A stretch of DNA of 64,000 nucleotides from Eutreptiella sp. 'Long Island Sound 2002' (GCA_964036045.1 CAXIWF010000703.1:1-64000), one strand, 5' to 3'; positions 32,492 to 47,243 are shown, counted from the stretch's first letter. Translations and numbers: made by a program. The notes: generated by a model from the sequence alone, not told the origin.

Positions 32492-32698
32492 TCCAAAACC
32501 AAAGTCCTCTCCACTGGAGTCCGGATCATAGGCTCAAGCTCAGCACCCACCATTTACTCCGCACACATCCGCACACATGTCCCTCCCCTTTGCGTAACAC
32601 CCTGCCCTTCCTTCCCTGGTGGTATCGCGGCATGCGCTGCCCCGCCCCTTCCGCCCCTCCCCCCTAGGGGAGTAGGGTTTGTCCATGTCCCTTGTGCG

Positions 32699-32898
32699 CA
32701 GGAGACAATGGGGTGGGGTGGGGTGGGGGGGTGCATGCGCGCAGTTGAGGCCGCGGTCACATTTTGTCGGCCCATTTGTGTGTGCTTCTTGCTTACTTGG
32801 GCCCTGGTTCCCCGTTTGCAGGGTATCTTTGTCTGATTGTGCCCCATGTGCGGCGCTTAACGGCCGAATCTGTTCGTTGCTGGCCCGTTCGGACGCGG
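32699..32898. repeat. R1 repeat, SL-downstream copy, unit C
   Basis: Same block, with G-tract at 32710-32731. Confidence 0.85.
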
Positions 32899-33798
32899 AC
32901 AATGATTTGTGCCATGTGATGTTTTTTCCAATCTGTTGCATTCGGTGACGTTGCCGATCGATGTGCACAGTGATACGCTGTATGGAGAGTGTTGTCCTGG
33001 GGACAGCTTGTTTTTTGGGCTTCTAGTCAGCTTTGCTGGGAGTTTTGTTTTGTATTCTTTGCACCATGTCGTGCTGTGAGCAATGTGTTGTGTCTTGTGC
33101 GCAGTGCTGTCTATTGCAAGCTGTATCCAAAAACTTCCATGGTGCAGAACAAAGGTCTCATTGAAGCTCATGTTTTTCGCACATGGCCGCCATGGCACCT
33201 TCTTAGGAGCTAGATCTTCCTCTGAGTGTGCTGAGACCATCCCGCCCCCCTCCTGGACAAGAATCTTAGAGATTCCAAATGTGCACATGCCTCTACAATG
33301 CCACATACCTTCGGGAAATCCTTCTGTGTAACCCGCATAGGCCTGTACGCAAAGGCTAAAAAGGATTTCAAAAATTTGCTGAACGAGGAATCTCAACAAC
33401 CCTAGCTCCTTGAGGGAATATATGAATGGTCCAAATGCTCGATCTAGCCATAATTCAAAGGCAGGAAATACATTCTAAACTGTAAGCCACAAATTATCAT
33501 AACTATTGCAACTTTCCTCAACCTCTTTTGTCCGCAAAAATCTTGACGCAGTGATATTGCAGGTAGTAAAGACGTATCACTATTACTATCGCAAAAAGGA
33601 ATGTCGAAGTGGTCCACTTCACGGTTCAAAAAATCCTAGTTTGTTGCGTGACGATGTTACAAATTTTGTACATACCATTGTCTGTTGGAAACAGAACACT
33701 GCATGTGTCCTGTGTGCTACAAAACCGCGGCTGCCAAAGTACTGCATGATTCGATGCTCAACAACTTACCAAAATGTCAAACCCATAGCAGATGAGGT
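32899..33798. other. Unassigned spacer after R1, unit C
   Basis: Counterpart of 660-1559; nothing recognised. Confidence 0.5.
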
Positions 33799-35791
33799 AT
33801 GGGATCAAATTGTCCTAACCAATTTTGAGAAACATCCCAGATGTCCCCAATATCCTAGTGAGTTTAAAATACAATATCACAATCTTCTACACAACCATAG
33901 ATCTATCAAGGCTGCGCATCCCGATGGCTAACCCGTACGAAATGAAAAGCGCGCCAACGAATGTCCTAAGTCGTGTTTGAGAAAACGATCCTAAGTCCGA
34001 ATGCAGAAAAGATCCTAATGATTCTAATTATCATAAAAGTCCTAACCAGGCGAACATGTTGCGATGAGTCATTGTCAAAGATATGGAAAAATAGGTTATC
34101 CTTATCCTAGAACCTCTGTCTAACGCGTGGAAAAAACATCCTAAGTATCCTGAACATCCCCAGCCTTTGGGACAGAACGTTAGGGCTAGGAAACATCCTA
34201 ACTATGCCAAGTACTGAATATTCCTCGATAACACCAACGAATATACTACATATCCTAAGAGTGGTTACAATTACGGTTGTCATGAGTTATTTGCCATCAC
34301 TACACATGCAAAATGTAAAAAGAACGATATTCTAACTCCTGTTGGAGAAAATATCCTAAATATCTTCAACTGACTGAACATTTGTTCTCAAAAATATCCC
34401 AAATATCCCAAGTACTTTGTGTGGCTCCGGGCATGTAATTATCCTAAACCTCCTGACCTGGCAAACATGTTGCGATGGGTCATTGTCAAAGAGATGGATA
34501 AACCGGTTAGCCTTAGCCTAAAAACACTGTCTAATTTGTGCAAAAAACATCCTAAGTATCCTAAATGTCCTCAACTTTTGGGACTGAAAGTTGGGGCTAG
34601 CAAACATCTTTAATGTGCTAAGTACTCCACTTTCTTCGATAACAGCAAGGAATATCTTAAATATCCTAAGAGTGGTTACAAGTACGGTTGTGATGAGGAA
34701 TTTGCCATTACTATACATGAAAAATCTAAGAATAAAAATATCATAAGTGCTGACGGAGAAAATATCCTAATTATCCTAAATATCCTAAACATCCCAATGG
34801 GCAAACAACGGGATGTTGAAAATGTTGTGAGTCCTAATTTTGCCAAGTCAGTCATCCGAATCATCGGGAAGATCGTTAAACCTCATGCAGAAAATATCCT
34901 AAGTATCCCAAATGTTCTGACCTGGCTCGTTTCTTTTCTCAAAAACATCCTAAATATCCTAAGTACGTAATATTGTTCGGGGCATATCATCGAACATATT
35001 GTAAGTATCCGCTATTGGTGTGATGAGTAAGTAGCGATGGCTAGAAGGAAGATATCATAAGTCCTATAGGAGACAATATTCGAATTATCCTAAATATTCT
35101 GAACCATCCAATGGGCCTACAACAGGATGCTGAAAATGTTGTGCTCAGCACGTGTCAAATACTTCCTAATCTCGCCAGACCAAACATCCTGAATATCAGC
35201 ACCATTCTCTCAGATCATGCAGAAAATATCCTAAATATCCCAAATATCCTCAATTGACTGAACGTTCTTGCTCAAAAATATCCTCAATATCCCAAGTACT
35301 TCATGTAGCTTTGGGCATAACACCAGAAATATTCCAAAGATTCGAAGAAGGGTTACAGCTACCATTGTGATGAGTACATTGCCAAAAATATCCTAAGTCC
35401 TGATGGAGACAATATCCTCATTATGTGGACCATCCTCAACATCGTAATGGACAAACAAACGCAGGCTGAACATGTTGTGATAAGCAATCGTCAAAAACAT
35501 CCCAACCTCGCCAGAACAAATATTCTAAATGCAAGAAAAGATCCTAAAACGTCATGCAAAAAATATCCTAAATATCCTAAATATCCCTAGCTGACTCATC
35601 TAGACTGAAACCTCCTGCTGAAAAATGTCCAAAATATCCCAAGTACTTAATATTCTTCCAGGCAAGGACCAAAAATATCCTAACTATCCTAAAAAATGGT
35701 TACCGTTAAAGCTAAGGTTAACCGTAACCCTTTTTTTTAGGATAATTAGGATATTTTCCCAAAAAAATGATCGGGTGTTTGGGATATTTTA
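33799..35791. repeat. Decayed TATCCTAA-rich region, unit C
   Basis: Counterpart of 1560-3552 with the A/C/E marker AACGTTC. Confidence 0.75.
35671..35756. repeat. Long imperfect inverted repeat, unit C
   Basis: Same hairpin as 3432-3517. Confidence 0.85.
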
Positions 35792-36485
35792 GAACGCAAA
35801 AGTAACCTACTAGGATGCATTCTTTTGGCACTCACAAACCACCTCGCCTATGGAATGAGGCCTCAAGACAACACAAACAGCCCTGAACCAGTGCACCACA
35901 CATGTGTAACGGCAGCACTGACAGCACTCAATTATACACTGATGTGATCAGAATTTCAATGATTCTCAGATGTACATTAGTGCAGTAAATTTTCCGCTTG
36001 TTTTCATGTTTTCCGTTCGCCGCCAGATGTCGCCTGTGAGCGCGCGTCGAGTCGCATTTGTCTTTCGTGATTTCCCAATCGGATTTATTTAAATTATTTC
36101 GAATGATTTCACGTTGTGTCATTATGTGCGATGAATGCGCATTGAGATTCTATGTCTGCTCCATTTTTGTAGACCGGGTTTTCGTACTCTTCATATTCCA
36201 CCATGGAGTTCAAAGGACTTACAAGTGCTTCGCATATGTCGCTCCCCTAAGCTGGATATGGGTCTGAAGAGGGTTATGTGGGTTCGGAGATATCAGGGGC
36301 AGTGTCGGGCGTTACGACCCCTGGGGCATCAAGGCTACAGGCTTCGCAGTTACAACAAAGATCAACCACTATGCAGCGGTTACAACATGTTCCTCACATG
36401 GCACCACACAAAAGGAAGAAACACTACACCACATCAATCCACACCACGCTAGACCACACCACACCACCTTTCACCGCACTGCCCC
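35792..36485. other. Unassigned spacer before the minisatellite, unit C
   Basis: Counterpart of 3553-4246 with A/C/E markers; nothing recognised. Confidence 0.5.
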
Positions 36486-36733
36486 AGGATGTGCCCCGCA
36501 ATGTGGCCCACGATGTGCCCCAGAATGTGCCCCTCAATGCTCACCAGAATGTGACCCATGATGTGCCCCACCATGTGCCCCACCATGTGCCGCACGATGT
36601 GCCCGCCAAATGCCAATTGATGTGCCCCATGATGTGCCCCACAGTGTGCCCCACTGTGAACCCCACGATGTGCCCTGGGATGTGCCCCACCATGTGCCCC
36701 ACCATGTGCCGCAGGATGTGCCCCACCATGTAG
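36486..36733. repeat. 12-bp minisatellite, unit C
   Basis: Same array as 4247-4494. Confidence 0.88.
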
Positions 36734-36947
36734 TAAAATACTTGTAAAATCGGGGTAAAAATTGGGGATGTTTTTTGCCATACAAGGAGGGTGCTGGGTA
36801 TACTTTGCACTGCACCACGGCCTCCTACCACCTTCAGAATGCATACCACTTCACAAATGCCTTCCTCTCTATCATTACATCACATTCCAACCCATAGTTG
36901 CTCACCCGGGATGCTCCCCTTGCTGGTCTCTCCGCTATTTACCACAA
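36734..36947 (-). repeat. S element, inverted copy i, unit C
   Basis: Counterpart of 25447-25660. Confidence 0.8.
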
Positions 36948-37082
36948 ACCATACATAAAAAAAAGGCATGTTTCTGGGTAGTTCTCCATAGGCATAGTCG
37001 GCAACCCAAGGGACCCCTTCAGGATGTATCCACGGCTTCTGTGCCCCAAGCCAATGGCGTTGGTGAGGTCTCTGGGATCAGG

Positions 37083-37367
37083 GCATGGACATCCGAACCC
37101 GGTTTGCCAAACCAAAACATTGTCCAGCCGCCGCAGCTCCATTAAGGTCCACCGCTCACTAGTAAAATCGGGGTAAAAACTGGGGATGTTTTTCGCCATA
37201 CAAGGAGGGTGGTGGGTATACTTTGCACTGCACCACGGCCTCCTACCACCTTCAGAATGCATTCCACTTCACAAATGCCTTCGTTTCTATCATTACATCA
37301 CATTCCAACCCATGGTTGCTCGACCGGGATGCTACCCTTGCTGGTCTCTCCGCTGTTTACCACAAAT
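37083..37367 (-). repeat. S element, inverted copy ii, unit C
   Basis: Counterpart of 25796-26080, full length, 418 bp from copy i. Confidence 0.8.
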
Positions 37368-37603
37368 CCCGCCCTTTCATGTCCCAACACCCCATTCAAA
37401 AACACCCACCCCTCCCCCATCCGCATCAACACGCCATACCTACACTTTCGTGCAACCCCCCAAATGTGCTTACATTCACATTTGCATCCCGACGCACCCA
37501 TCCAATTCCACACAGGCCACCGTACCCCGCCCTTTCATGTCCCAACAACCCATTCAAAAAGAACCACACACCAGCATCCGCATCAACACGCCGTACCTAC
37601 ACT

Positions 37604-37892
37604 TGTGGTAATCACCAGAGAGACCAGCAAGGGGAGCATCCCGGGTGAGCAACTATGGCTTGGAATGTGATGTAATGATCGAGGGGAGGGCAGCTGTGGA
37701 GTGCACCTCATTGCAAAGATGTTAGGAGGCCGTGGTGCAGTGCATGGTACAACCAGCACCCCCTCTGTGTAGCGAAAAACATAGCCGATTTTTACCCCAA
37801 TTTTACTAGCGAGCGGTGGACCTTAATGGAGCCACCGCGGCTGGAAATGTTTTTGCCTGGCAAAGCCAGTTCAGATGTCCATGGCAGCATCG
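37604..37892 (+). repeat. S element copy C1
   Basis: Markers GATCGAGG and AAATGT; four monomers follow. Confidence 0.85.
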
Positions 37893-38598
37893 CCCTTTCA
37901 TGTTCTAACGACCCATTCAAAAACACCCACCCCTCCCCCATCCGCATCAACACGCCATACCTACACTTTCCTACAACCCCCCCAATGTGCTTACATTCAC
38001 ATTTGCATCCCACCGCATCCACCCAACCCGGCACAGGCCACGGTACCCCGCCATTTCATGTCCCAACACCCCATTCAAAAACACCCACCCCTCCCCCATC
38101 CGCCTCAACGCGGCATACCTACACTTTCCTACAACCCCCCCAATGTGCTCACATTCACATTTGCATCCCACCGCATCCACCCAACCCGGCACAGGCCACG
38201 GTACCCCGCCATTTCATGTCCCAACACCCCATTCAAAAACACCCACCCCTCCCCCATCCGCATCAACACGCCATACCTGCACTTTCTTGCAACCCTCCCA
38301 ATGTGCTCACATTCACTTTTACATCCCAGCGCATCCACCCAACCCGGCACAGGCCACGGTACCCCGCCATTTCATGTTCCAACACCCCATTCAAAAACAC
38401 CCACCCCTCCCCCATCCGCCTCAACACGGCATACCTACACTTTCGTGCAACCCCCCAAATGTGCTCACATTCACATTTGCATCCCACCGCACCCATCCAA
38501 TTCCACACAGGCCACCGTACCCCGCCCTTTCATGTCCCAACAACCCATTCAAAAAGAACCACACACCAGCATCCGCATCAACACGCCGTACCTACACT

Positions 38599-38887
38599 TG
38601 TGGTAATCACCAGAGAGACCAGCAAGGGGAGCATCCCGGGTGAGCAACTATGGCTTGGAATGTGATGTAATGATAGAGGGGAGGGCAGCTGTGGAGTGCA
38701 CCTCATTGCAAAGATGTTAGGAGGCCGTGGTGCAGTGCATGGTACAACCAGCACCCCCTCTGTGTAGCGAAAAACATAGCCGATTTTTACCCCAATTTTA
38801 CTAGCGAGCGGTGGACCTTAATGGAGCCACCGCGGCTGGAAATGCTTTTGCCTGGCAAAGCCAGTTCAGATGTCCATGGCAGCATCG
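38599..38887 (+). repeat. S element copy C2
   Basis: Markers GATAGAGG and AAATGC; five monomers follow. Confidence 0.85.
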
Positions 38888-39751
38888 CCCTTTCATGTTC
38901 CAACGACCCATTCAAAAACACCCACCCCTCCCCCATCCGCATCAACACGCCATACCTACACTTTCCTACAACCCCCCCAATGTGCTCACATTCACATTTG
39001 CATCCCACCGCATCCACCCAACCCGGCACAGGCCACGGTACCCCGCCATTTCATGTTCCAACACCCCATTCAAAAACACCCACCCCTCCCCCATCCGCCT
39101 CAACGCGGCATACCTACACTTTCCTACAACCCCCCCAATGTGCTCACATTCACATTTGCATCCCACCGCATCCACCCAACCCCACACAGGCCACCGTACC
39201 CCGCCCTTTCATGTCCCAACACCCCATTCAAAAACACCCACCCCTCCTCCATCCGCATCAACACGCCATACCTACACTTTCGTGCGACCCCCCGTATGTG
39301 CTCACATTCACATTTGCATCCCACTGCACCCACCCAACCCCACACAGGCCACCGTACCTCGCCCTTTCGTGTTCCAACACCCCATTCAAAAACACCCACC
39401 CCTCCCCCATCCGCATCAACACGCCATACCTGCACTTTCTTGCAACCCTCCCAATGTGCTCACATTCACATTTGCATCCCAGCGCATCCACCCAACCCGG
39501 CACAGGCCACGGTACCCCGCCATTTCATGTTCCAACACCCCATTCAAAAACACCCACCCCTCCCCCATCCGCCTCAACACGGCATACCTACACTTTCGTG
39601 CAACCCCCCAAATGTGCTCACATTCACATTTACATCCCACCGCACCCATCCAATTCCACACAGGCCACCGTACCCCGCCCTTTCATGTCCCAACAACCCA
39701 TTCAAAAAGAACCACACACCAGCATCCGCATCAACACGCCGTACCTACACT

Positions 39752-40040
39752 TGTGGTAATCACCAGAGAGACCAGCAAGGGGAGCATCCCGGGTGAGCAA
39801 CTATGGCTTGGAATGTGATGTAATGATAGAGGGGAGGGCAGCTGTGGAGTGCACCTCATTGCAAAGATGTTAGGAGGCCGTGGTGCAGTGCATGGTACAA
39901 CCAGCACCCCCTCTGTGTAGCGAAAAACATAGCCGATTTTTACCCCAATTTTACTAGCGAGCGGTGGACCTTAATGGAGCCACCGCGGCTGGAAATGTTT
40001 TTGCCTGGCAAAGCCAGTTCAGATGTCCATGGCAGCATCG
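39752..40040 (+). repeat. S element copy C3
   Basis: Markers GATAGAGG and AAATGT; four monomers follow. Confidence 0.85.
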
Positions 40041-40746
40041 CCCTTTCATGTTCCAACGACCCATTCAAAAACACCCACCCCTCCCCCATCCGCATCAACA
40101 CGCCATACCTACACTTTCCTACAACCCCTCCAATGTGCTTACATTCACATTTGCATCCAACCGCATCCACCCAACCCGGCACAGGCCACGGTACCCCGCC
40201 ATTTCATGTTCCAACACCCCATTCAAAAACACCCACCCCTCCCCCATCCGCCTCAACGCGGCATACCTACACTTTCGTGCAACCCCCCAAATGTGCTCAC
40301 ATTCACATTTGCATCCCACCGCATCCACCCAACCCGGCACAGGCCACCGTACCCCGCCCTTTCATGTCCCAACACCCCATTCAAAAACACCCACCCCTCC
40401 CCCATCCGCATCAACACGCCATACCTGCACTTTCTTGCAACCCTCCCAATGTGCTCACATTCACATTTACATCCCAGCGCATCCACCCAACCCGGCACAG
40501 GCCACGGTACCCCGCCATTTCATGTTCCAACACCCCATTCAAAAACACCCACCCCTCCCCCATCCGCCTCAACACGGCATACCTACACTTTCGTGCAACC
40601 CCCCAAATGTGCTCACATTCACATTTGCATCCCACCGCACCCATCCAATTCCACACAGGCCACCGTACCCCGCCCTTTCATGTCCCAACAACCCATTCAA
40701 AAAGAACCACACACCAGCATCCGCATCAACACGCCGTACCTACACT

Positions 40747-41035
40747 TGTGGTAATCACCAGAGAGACCAGCAAGGGGAGCATCCCGGGTGAGCAACTATG
40801 GCTTGGAATGTGATGTAATGATAGAGGGGAGGGCAGCTGTGGAGTGCACCTCATTGCAAAGATGTTAGGAGGCCGTGGTGCAGTGCATGGTACAACCAGC
40901 ACCCCCTCTGTGTAGCGAAAAACATAGCCGATTTTTACCCCAATTTTACTAGCGAGCGGTGGACCTTAATGGAGCCACCGCGGCTGGAAATGCTTTTGCC
41001 TGGCAAAGCCAGTTCAGATGTCCATGGCAGCATCG
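40747..41035 (+). repeat. S element copy C4
   Basis: Markers GATAGAGG and AAATGC; five monomers follow. Confidence 0.85.
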
Positions 41036-41899
41036 CCCTTTCATGTTCCAACGACCCATTCAAAAACACCCACCCCTCCCCCATCCGCATCAACACGCCA
41101 TACCTACACTTTCCTACAACCCCCCCAATGTGCTCACATTCACATTTGCATCCCACCGCATCCACCCAACCCGGCACAGGCCACGGTACCCCGCCATTTC
41201 ATGTTCCAACACCCCATTCAAAAACACCCACCCCTCCCCCATCCGCCTCAACGCGGCATACCTACACTTTCCTACAACCCCCCCAATGTGCTCACATTCA
41301 CATTTGCATCCCACCGCATCCACCCAACCCGGCACAGGCCACCGTACCCCGCCCTTTCATGTCCCAACACCCCATTCAAAAACACCCACCCCTCCTCCAT
41401 CCGCATCAACACGCCATACCTACACTTTCGTGCGACCCCCCGTATGTGCTCACATTCACATTTGCATCCCACTGCACCCACCCAACCCCACACAGGCCAC
41501 CGTACCTCGCCCTTTCGTGTTCCAACACCCCATTCAAAAACACCCACCCCTCCCCCATCCGCATCAACACGCCATACCTGCACTTTCTTGCAACCCTCCC
41601 AATGTGCTCACATTCACATTTGCATCCCAGCGCATCCACCCAACCCGGCACAGGCCACGGTACCCCGCCATTTCATGTTCCAACACCCCATTCAAAAACA
41701 CCCACCCCTCCCCCATCCGCCTCAACACGGCATACCTACACTTTCGTGCAACCCCCCAAATGTGCTCACATTCACATTTACATCCCACCGCACCCATCCA
41801 ATTCCACACAGGCCACCGTACCCCGCCCTTTCATGTCCCAACAACCCATTCAAAAAGAACCACACACCAGCATCCGCATCAACACGCCGTACCTACACT

Positions 41900-42188
41900 T
41901 GTGGTAATCACCAGAGAGACCAGCAAGGGGAGCATCCCGGGTGAGCAACTATGGCTTGGAATGTGATGTAATGATAGAGGGGAGGGCAGCTGTGGAGTGC
42001 ACCTCATTGCAAAGATGTTAGGAGGCCGTGGTGCAGTGCATGGTACAACCAGCACCCCCTCTGTGTAGCGAAAAACATAGCCGATTTTTACCCCAATTTT
42101 ACTAGCGAGCGGTGGACCTTAATGGAGCCACCGCGGCTGGAAATAGTTTTGCCTGGCAAAGCCAGTTCAGATGTCCATGGCAGCATCG
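41900..42188 (+). repeat. S element copy C5
   Basis: Markers GATAGAGG and a private AAATAG; eight monomers follow. Confidence 0.85.
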
Positions 42189-43526
42189 CCCTTTCATGTT
42201 CCAACGACCCATTCAAAAACACCCACCCCTCCCCCATCCGCATCAACACGCCATACCTACACTTTCCTACAACCCCTCCAATGTGCTTACATTCACATTT
42301 GCATCCCACCGCATCCACCCAACCCGGCACAGGCCACGGTACCCCGCCATTTCATGTTCCAACACCCCATTCAAAAACACCCACCCCTCCCCCATCCGCC
42401 TCAACGCGGCATACCTACACTTTCGTGCAACCCCCCAAATGTGCTCACATTCACATTTGCATCCCACCGCATCCACCCAACCCGGCACAGGCCACCGTAC
42501 CCCGCCCTTTCATGTCCCAACACCCCATTCAAAAACACCCACCCCTCCTTCATCCGCATCAACACGCCATACCTACACTTTCGTGCGACCCCCCGTATGT
42601 GCTCGCATTCACATTTGCATCCCACTGCACCCACCCAACCCCACACAGGCCACCGTACCTCGCCCTTTCATGTCCCAACACCCCATTCAAAAACACCCAC
42701 CCCTCCCCCATCCGCATCAACACGCCATACCTACACTTTCCTACAACCCCCCCAATGTGCTCACATTCACATTTGCATCCCACCGCATCCACCCAACCCG
42801 GCACAGGCCACGGTACCCCGCCATTTCATGTTCCAACACCCCATTCAAAAACACCCACCCCTCCCCCATCCGCCTCAACACGGCATACCTACACCTTCGT
42901 GCAACCCCCCAAATGTGCTCACATTCACATTTGCATCCCACCGCATCCACCCAACCCCACACAGGCCACCGTACCCCGCCCTTTCATGTCCCAACACCCC
43001 ATTCAAAAACACCCACCCCTCCCCCATCCGCCTCAACACGGCATACCTACACTTTCGTGCAACCCCCCCAATGTGCTCACATTCACATTTGCATCCCACT
43101 GCACCCACCCAACCCCACACAGGCCACCGTACCTCGCCCTTTCGTGTTCCAACACCCCATTCAAAAACACCCACCCCTCCCCCATCCGCATCAACACGCC
43201 ATACCTGCACTTTCTTGCAACCCTCCCAATGTGCTCACATTCACATTTGCATCCCAGCGCATCCACCCAACCCGGCACAGGCCACGGTACCCCGCCATTT
43301 CATGTTCCAACACCCCATTCAAAAACACCCACCCCTCCCCCATCCGCCTCAACACGGCATACCTACACTTTCGTGCAACCCCCCAAATGTGCTCACATTC
43401 ACATTTACATCCCACCGCACCCATCCAATTCCACACAGGCCACCGTACCCCGCCCTTTCATGTCCCAACAACCCATTCAAAAAGAACCACACACCAGCAT
43501 CCGCATCAACACGCCGTACCTACACT

Positions 43527-43815
43527 TGTGGTAATCACCAGAGAGACCAGCAAGGGGAGCATCCCGGGTGAGCAACTATGGCTTGGAATGTGATGTAATG
43601 ATAGAGGGGAGGGCAGCTGTGGAGTGCACCTCATTGCAAAGATGTTAGGAGGCCGTGGTGCAGTGCATGGTACAACCAGCACCCCCTCTGTGTAGCGAAA
43701 AACATAGCCGATTTTTACCCCAATTTTACTAGCGAGCGGTGGACCTTAATGGAGCCACCGCGGCTGGAAATGTTTTTGCCTGGCAAAGCCAGTTCAGATG
43801 TCCATGGCAGCATCG
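43527..43815 (+). repeat. S element copy C6
   Basis: Markers GATAGAGG and AAATGT; about eleven monomers follow. Confidence 0.85.
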
Positions 43816-45605
43816 CCCTTTCATGTTCCAACGACCCATTCAAAAACACCCACCCCTCCCCCATCCGCATCAACACGCCATACCTACACTTTCCTACAAC
43901 CCCCCCAATGTGCTCACATTCACATTTGCATCCCACCGCATCCACCCAACCCGGCACAGGCCACGGTACCCCGCCATTTCATGTTCCAACACCCCATTCA
44001 AAAACACCCACCCCTCCCCCATCCGCCTCAACACGGCATACCTACACTTTCGTGCAACCCCCCAAATGTGCTCACATTCACATTTGCATCCCACCGCATC
44101 CACCCAACCCCACACAGGCCACCGTACCCCGCCCTTTCATGTCCCAACACCCCATTCAAAAACACCCACCCCTCCCCCATCCGCCTCAACACGGCATACC
44201 TACACTTTCGTGCAACCCCCCAAATGTGCTCGGATTCACATTTGCATCCCACCGCATCCACCCAACCCGGCACAGGCCACGGTACCCCGCCGTTTCATGT
44301 TCCAACACCCCATTCAAAAACACCCACCCCTCCCCCATCCGCATCAACACGCCATACCTGCACTTTCTTGCAACCCTCCCAATGTGCTCACATTCACATT
44401 TGCATCCCATCGCATCCACCCAACCCGGCCCAGGCCACGGTACCCCGCCATTTCATGTTCCAACACCTATTCAAAAACACCCACCCCTCCCCCATCCGCC
44501 TCAACACGGCATACCTACACTTTCGTGAAACCACCCAAATGTGCTCACATTCACATTTGCATCCCACCGCATCCACCCAACCCCACACAGGCCACCGTAC
44601 CCCGCCCTTTCATGTCCCAACACCCCATTCAAAAACACCCACCCATCCCTCATCCGCATCAACACGCCATACCTACACTTTCGTGCGACCCCCCGTATGT
44701 GCTCGCATTCACATTTGCATCCCACTGCACCCACCCAACCCCACACAGGCCACCGTACCTCGCCCTTTCATATCCCAACACCCCATTCAAAAACACCCAC
44801 CCCTCCCCCATCCGCATCAACACGCCATACCTACACTTTCTTGCAACCCCCCAAATGTGCTCACATTCACATTTGCATCCCACCGCATCCACCCAACCCC
44901 ACACAGGCCACCGTACCCCGCCCTTTCATGTCCCAACACCCCATTCAAAAACACCCACCCCTCCTCCATCCGCATCAACACGCCATACCTACACTTTCGT
45001 GCGACCCCCCGTATGTGCTCACATTCACATTTGCATCCCACTGCACCCACCCAACCCCACACAGGCCACCGTACCTCGCCCTTTCGTGTTCCAACACCCC
45101 ATTCAAAAACACCCAGCCCTCCCCCATCCGCATCAACACGCCATACCTACACTTTCTTGCAACCCCCCAAATGTGCTCACATTCACATTTGCATCCCACC
45201 GCATCCACCCAACCCCACACAGGCCACCGTACCCCGCCCTTTCATGTCCCAACACCCCATTCAAAAACACCCACCCATCCCTCATCCGCATCAACACGCC
45301 ATACCTACACTTTCGTGCGACCCCCCGTATGTGCTCGCATTCACATTTGCATCCCACTGCACCCACCCAACCCCACACAGGCCACCGTACCTCGCCCTTT
45401 CATATCCCAACACCCCATTCAAAAACACCCACCCCTCCCCCATCCGCATCAACACGCCATACCTACACTTTCTTGCAACCCCCCAAATGTGCTCACATTC
45501 ACATTTGCATCCCACCGCATCCACCCAACCCCACACAGGCCACCGTACCCCGCCCATGTATCAGAGCGCCCCAAGTCAACTTAGTGAGAGTCTATAGAGC
45601 ACTCG

Positions 45606-45805
45606 CTGACACACAACTGACACACAGAGCTGACACACAAATGACCACAGAGAGCGCGTGACACACAAGTGACACACACAGAGTGCGCTGACACACAAGT
45701 GACACACAGACAGCGCGCTGACACACACAGACAGCGCGCTGACACCCAATGGACACCTATGATGCGCGCTGACACACAACGAACACACAGACAGCGCGCT
45801 GACGC
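45606..45805. repeat. CTGACACACA minisatellite, unit C
   Basis: Counterpart of 17969-18168. Confidence 0.85.
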
Positions 45806-46657
45806 TTGTAGAAATACATCCGGGCATGGCCAATTCCTATGACATTTTCGTTGCTGCCTGCACAAGTCGGAAAATTGGTGCATTGTATTTTGGTCAATGT
45901 TTGCTGCCAGTGTTCAGCATGACTATTTTTTTCCAAAATATGTGGTGTTTTTCATGGTGAGCCTGTGTGGAATGTTCCCTATTGCTTGCTCTATTTGTGG
46001 ACACTATTGAACAATGCTTGTTTTTTCCTCCTCCTACTTTCACTGATGCCAAGACAGTCCAGTGTTGTTGGGGACATGCCATTGCAGTTTGGAGCAGAAT
46101 TGATGCAACACACTTCGCTACAACAGGACTTGGCTGGCAAAAATGATGACCAAACAACAGACACCAAAACATTTGTATGTTCAAGCCATGTCTTTTGCAG
46201 GGGCAAGCGGAAAACCTCAATTGATAAGGCATTGGTTGCAAGTTAAAAGCTTTGTGCATTGGCAAAAGCATGCGATGCAAGAACAACATGTTTGATACAC
46301 AATCAGGACGGGCATGGAATGCATGATTAGACAATTTTTGTATTGGCGAGAGTAGGGGCAGCATGTGTGTTCAACCCATTTTTGCATTTGTGAAAGCTAG
46401 GGTTTGGAACTCAATTCTGGTTGCATTTCTGAATAAATTAGTGGATTCATGTAGGAGTAGGGGTGCAAAGTGGTGCGAATTCCTACAGCAGTGCGGGTGC
46501 AATGGAAAAAGCAGGGTGCATAATCTCAGCCGATTCTGGTGGCATTGGGGATGCGAATGACCCTTTGTGAATTTTTTTTGTGGTACCTTCGTGTAATTTT
46601 TTTCCAGGAAACAGGAAGTTGACAGTTTTTTTCATTTGCTGTCCCCAAAAAAAAATA
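45806..46657. other. Unassigned spacer, unit C
   Basis: Counterpart of 18169-19020; nothing recognised. Confidence 0.5.
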
Positions 46658-47243
46658 CATTCACAAGGACCAGGCATTGCTGGGGTAGACATATAGGCAT
46701 AAAACAATTCCCTAAAATTTTCCAAGTTTTCGGGCACAAAAACATGGGAACACGTTCTGTGTTTGTGGCCTACACTCTGCAGCCTGACCCACCACTCTGG
46801 ACTCTCCCTGAACAAGGGATCTCCAGGGGGTGGGAGCCCATTCACAAGGGCCAGGCATTGCTGGGGTAGACATATAGGCATAAAACAATTTCCTAAAATC
46901 TTCCAAGTTTTCGGGCACAAAAACATGGGAACACGTTCTGTGTTTGTGGCCTACACTCTGCAGCCTGACCCACCACTCTGGACACTCCCTGAACAAGGGA
47001 TCTCCAGGGGGTGGGAGCCCATTCACAAGGGCCAGGCATTGCTGGGGTAGACGTATAGGCATAAAACAATTTCCTAAAATCTTCCAAGTTTTCGGGCACA
47101 AAAACATGGGAACATGTTCTGTGTTTGTGGCCTACACTCTGCAGCCTGACCCACCACCCTGGACTCTCCCTGAACAAGGGATCTCCAGGGGGTGGGAGCC
47201 CATTCACAAGGGCCACGCATTGCTGGGGTAGACATATAGGCAT
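46658..47243. repeat. 181-bp tandem repeat, 3.2 copies, unit C
   Basis: Same structure as 19021-19606, sharing AACATGTTC and GGCCACGCATTG with unit A. Confidence 0.92.

Larger units (their letters stand above)
37368..45555. repeat. 158-bp satellite array with S elements, unit C (8.2 kb)
   Basis: About 38 full monomers in blocks of 1, 4, 5, 4, 5, 8 and 11. The first four S-led blocks are two tandem copies of a 2,148-bp pair (995 + 1,153 bp). The last block mixes monomer variants found in two different blocks of unit A (GCTCGGATTC, CACCTATTC and CCCATCCCTC). It ends at CCCCGCCC, joined to ATGTATCAG. Confidence 0.93.
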
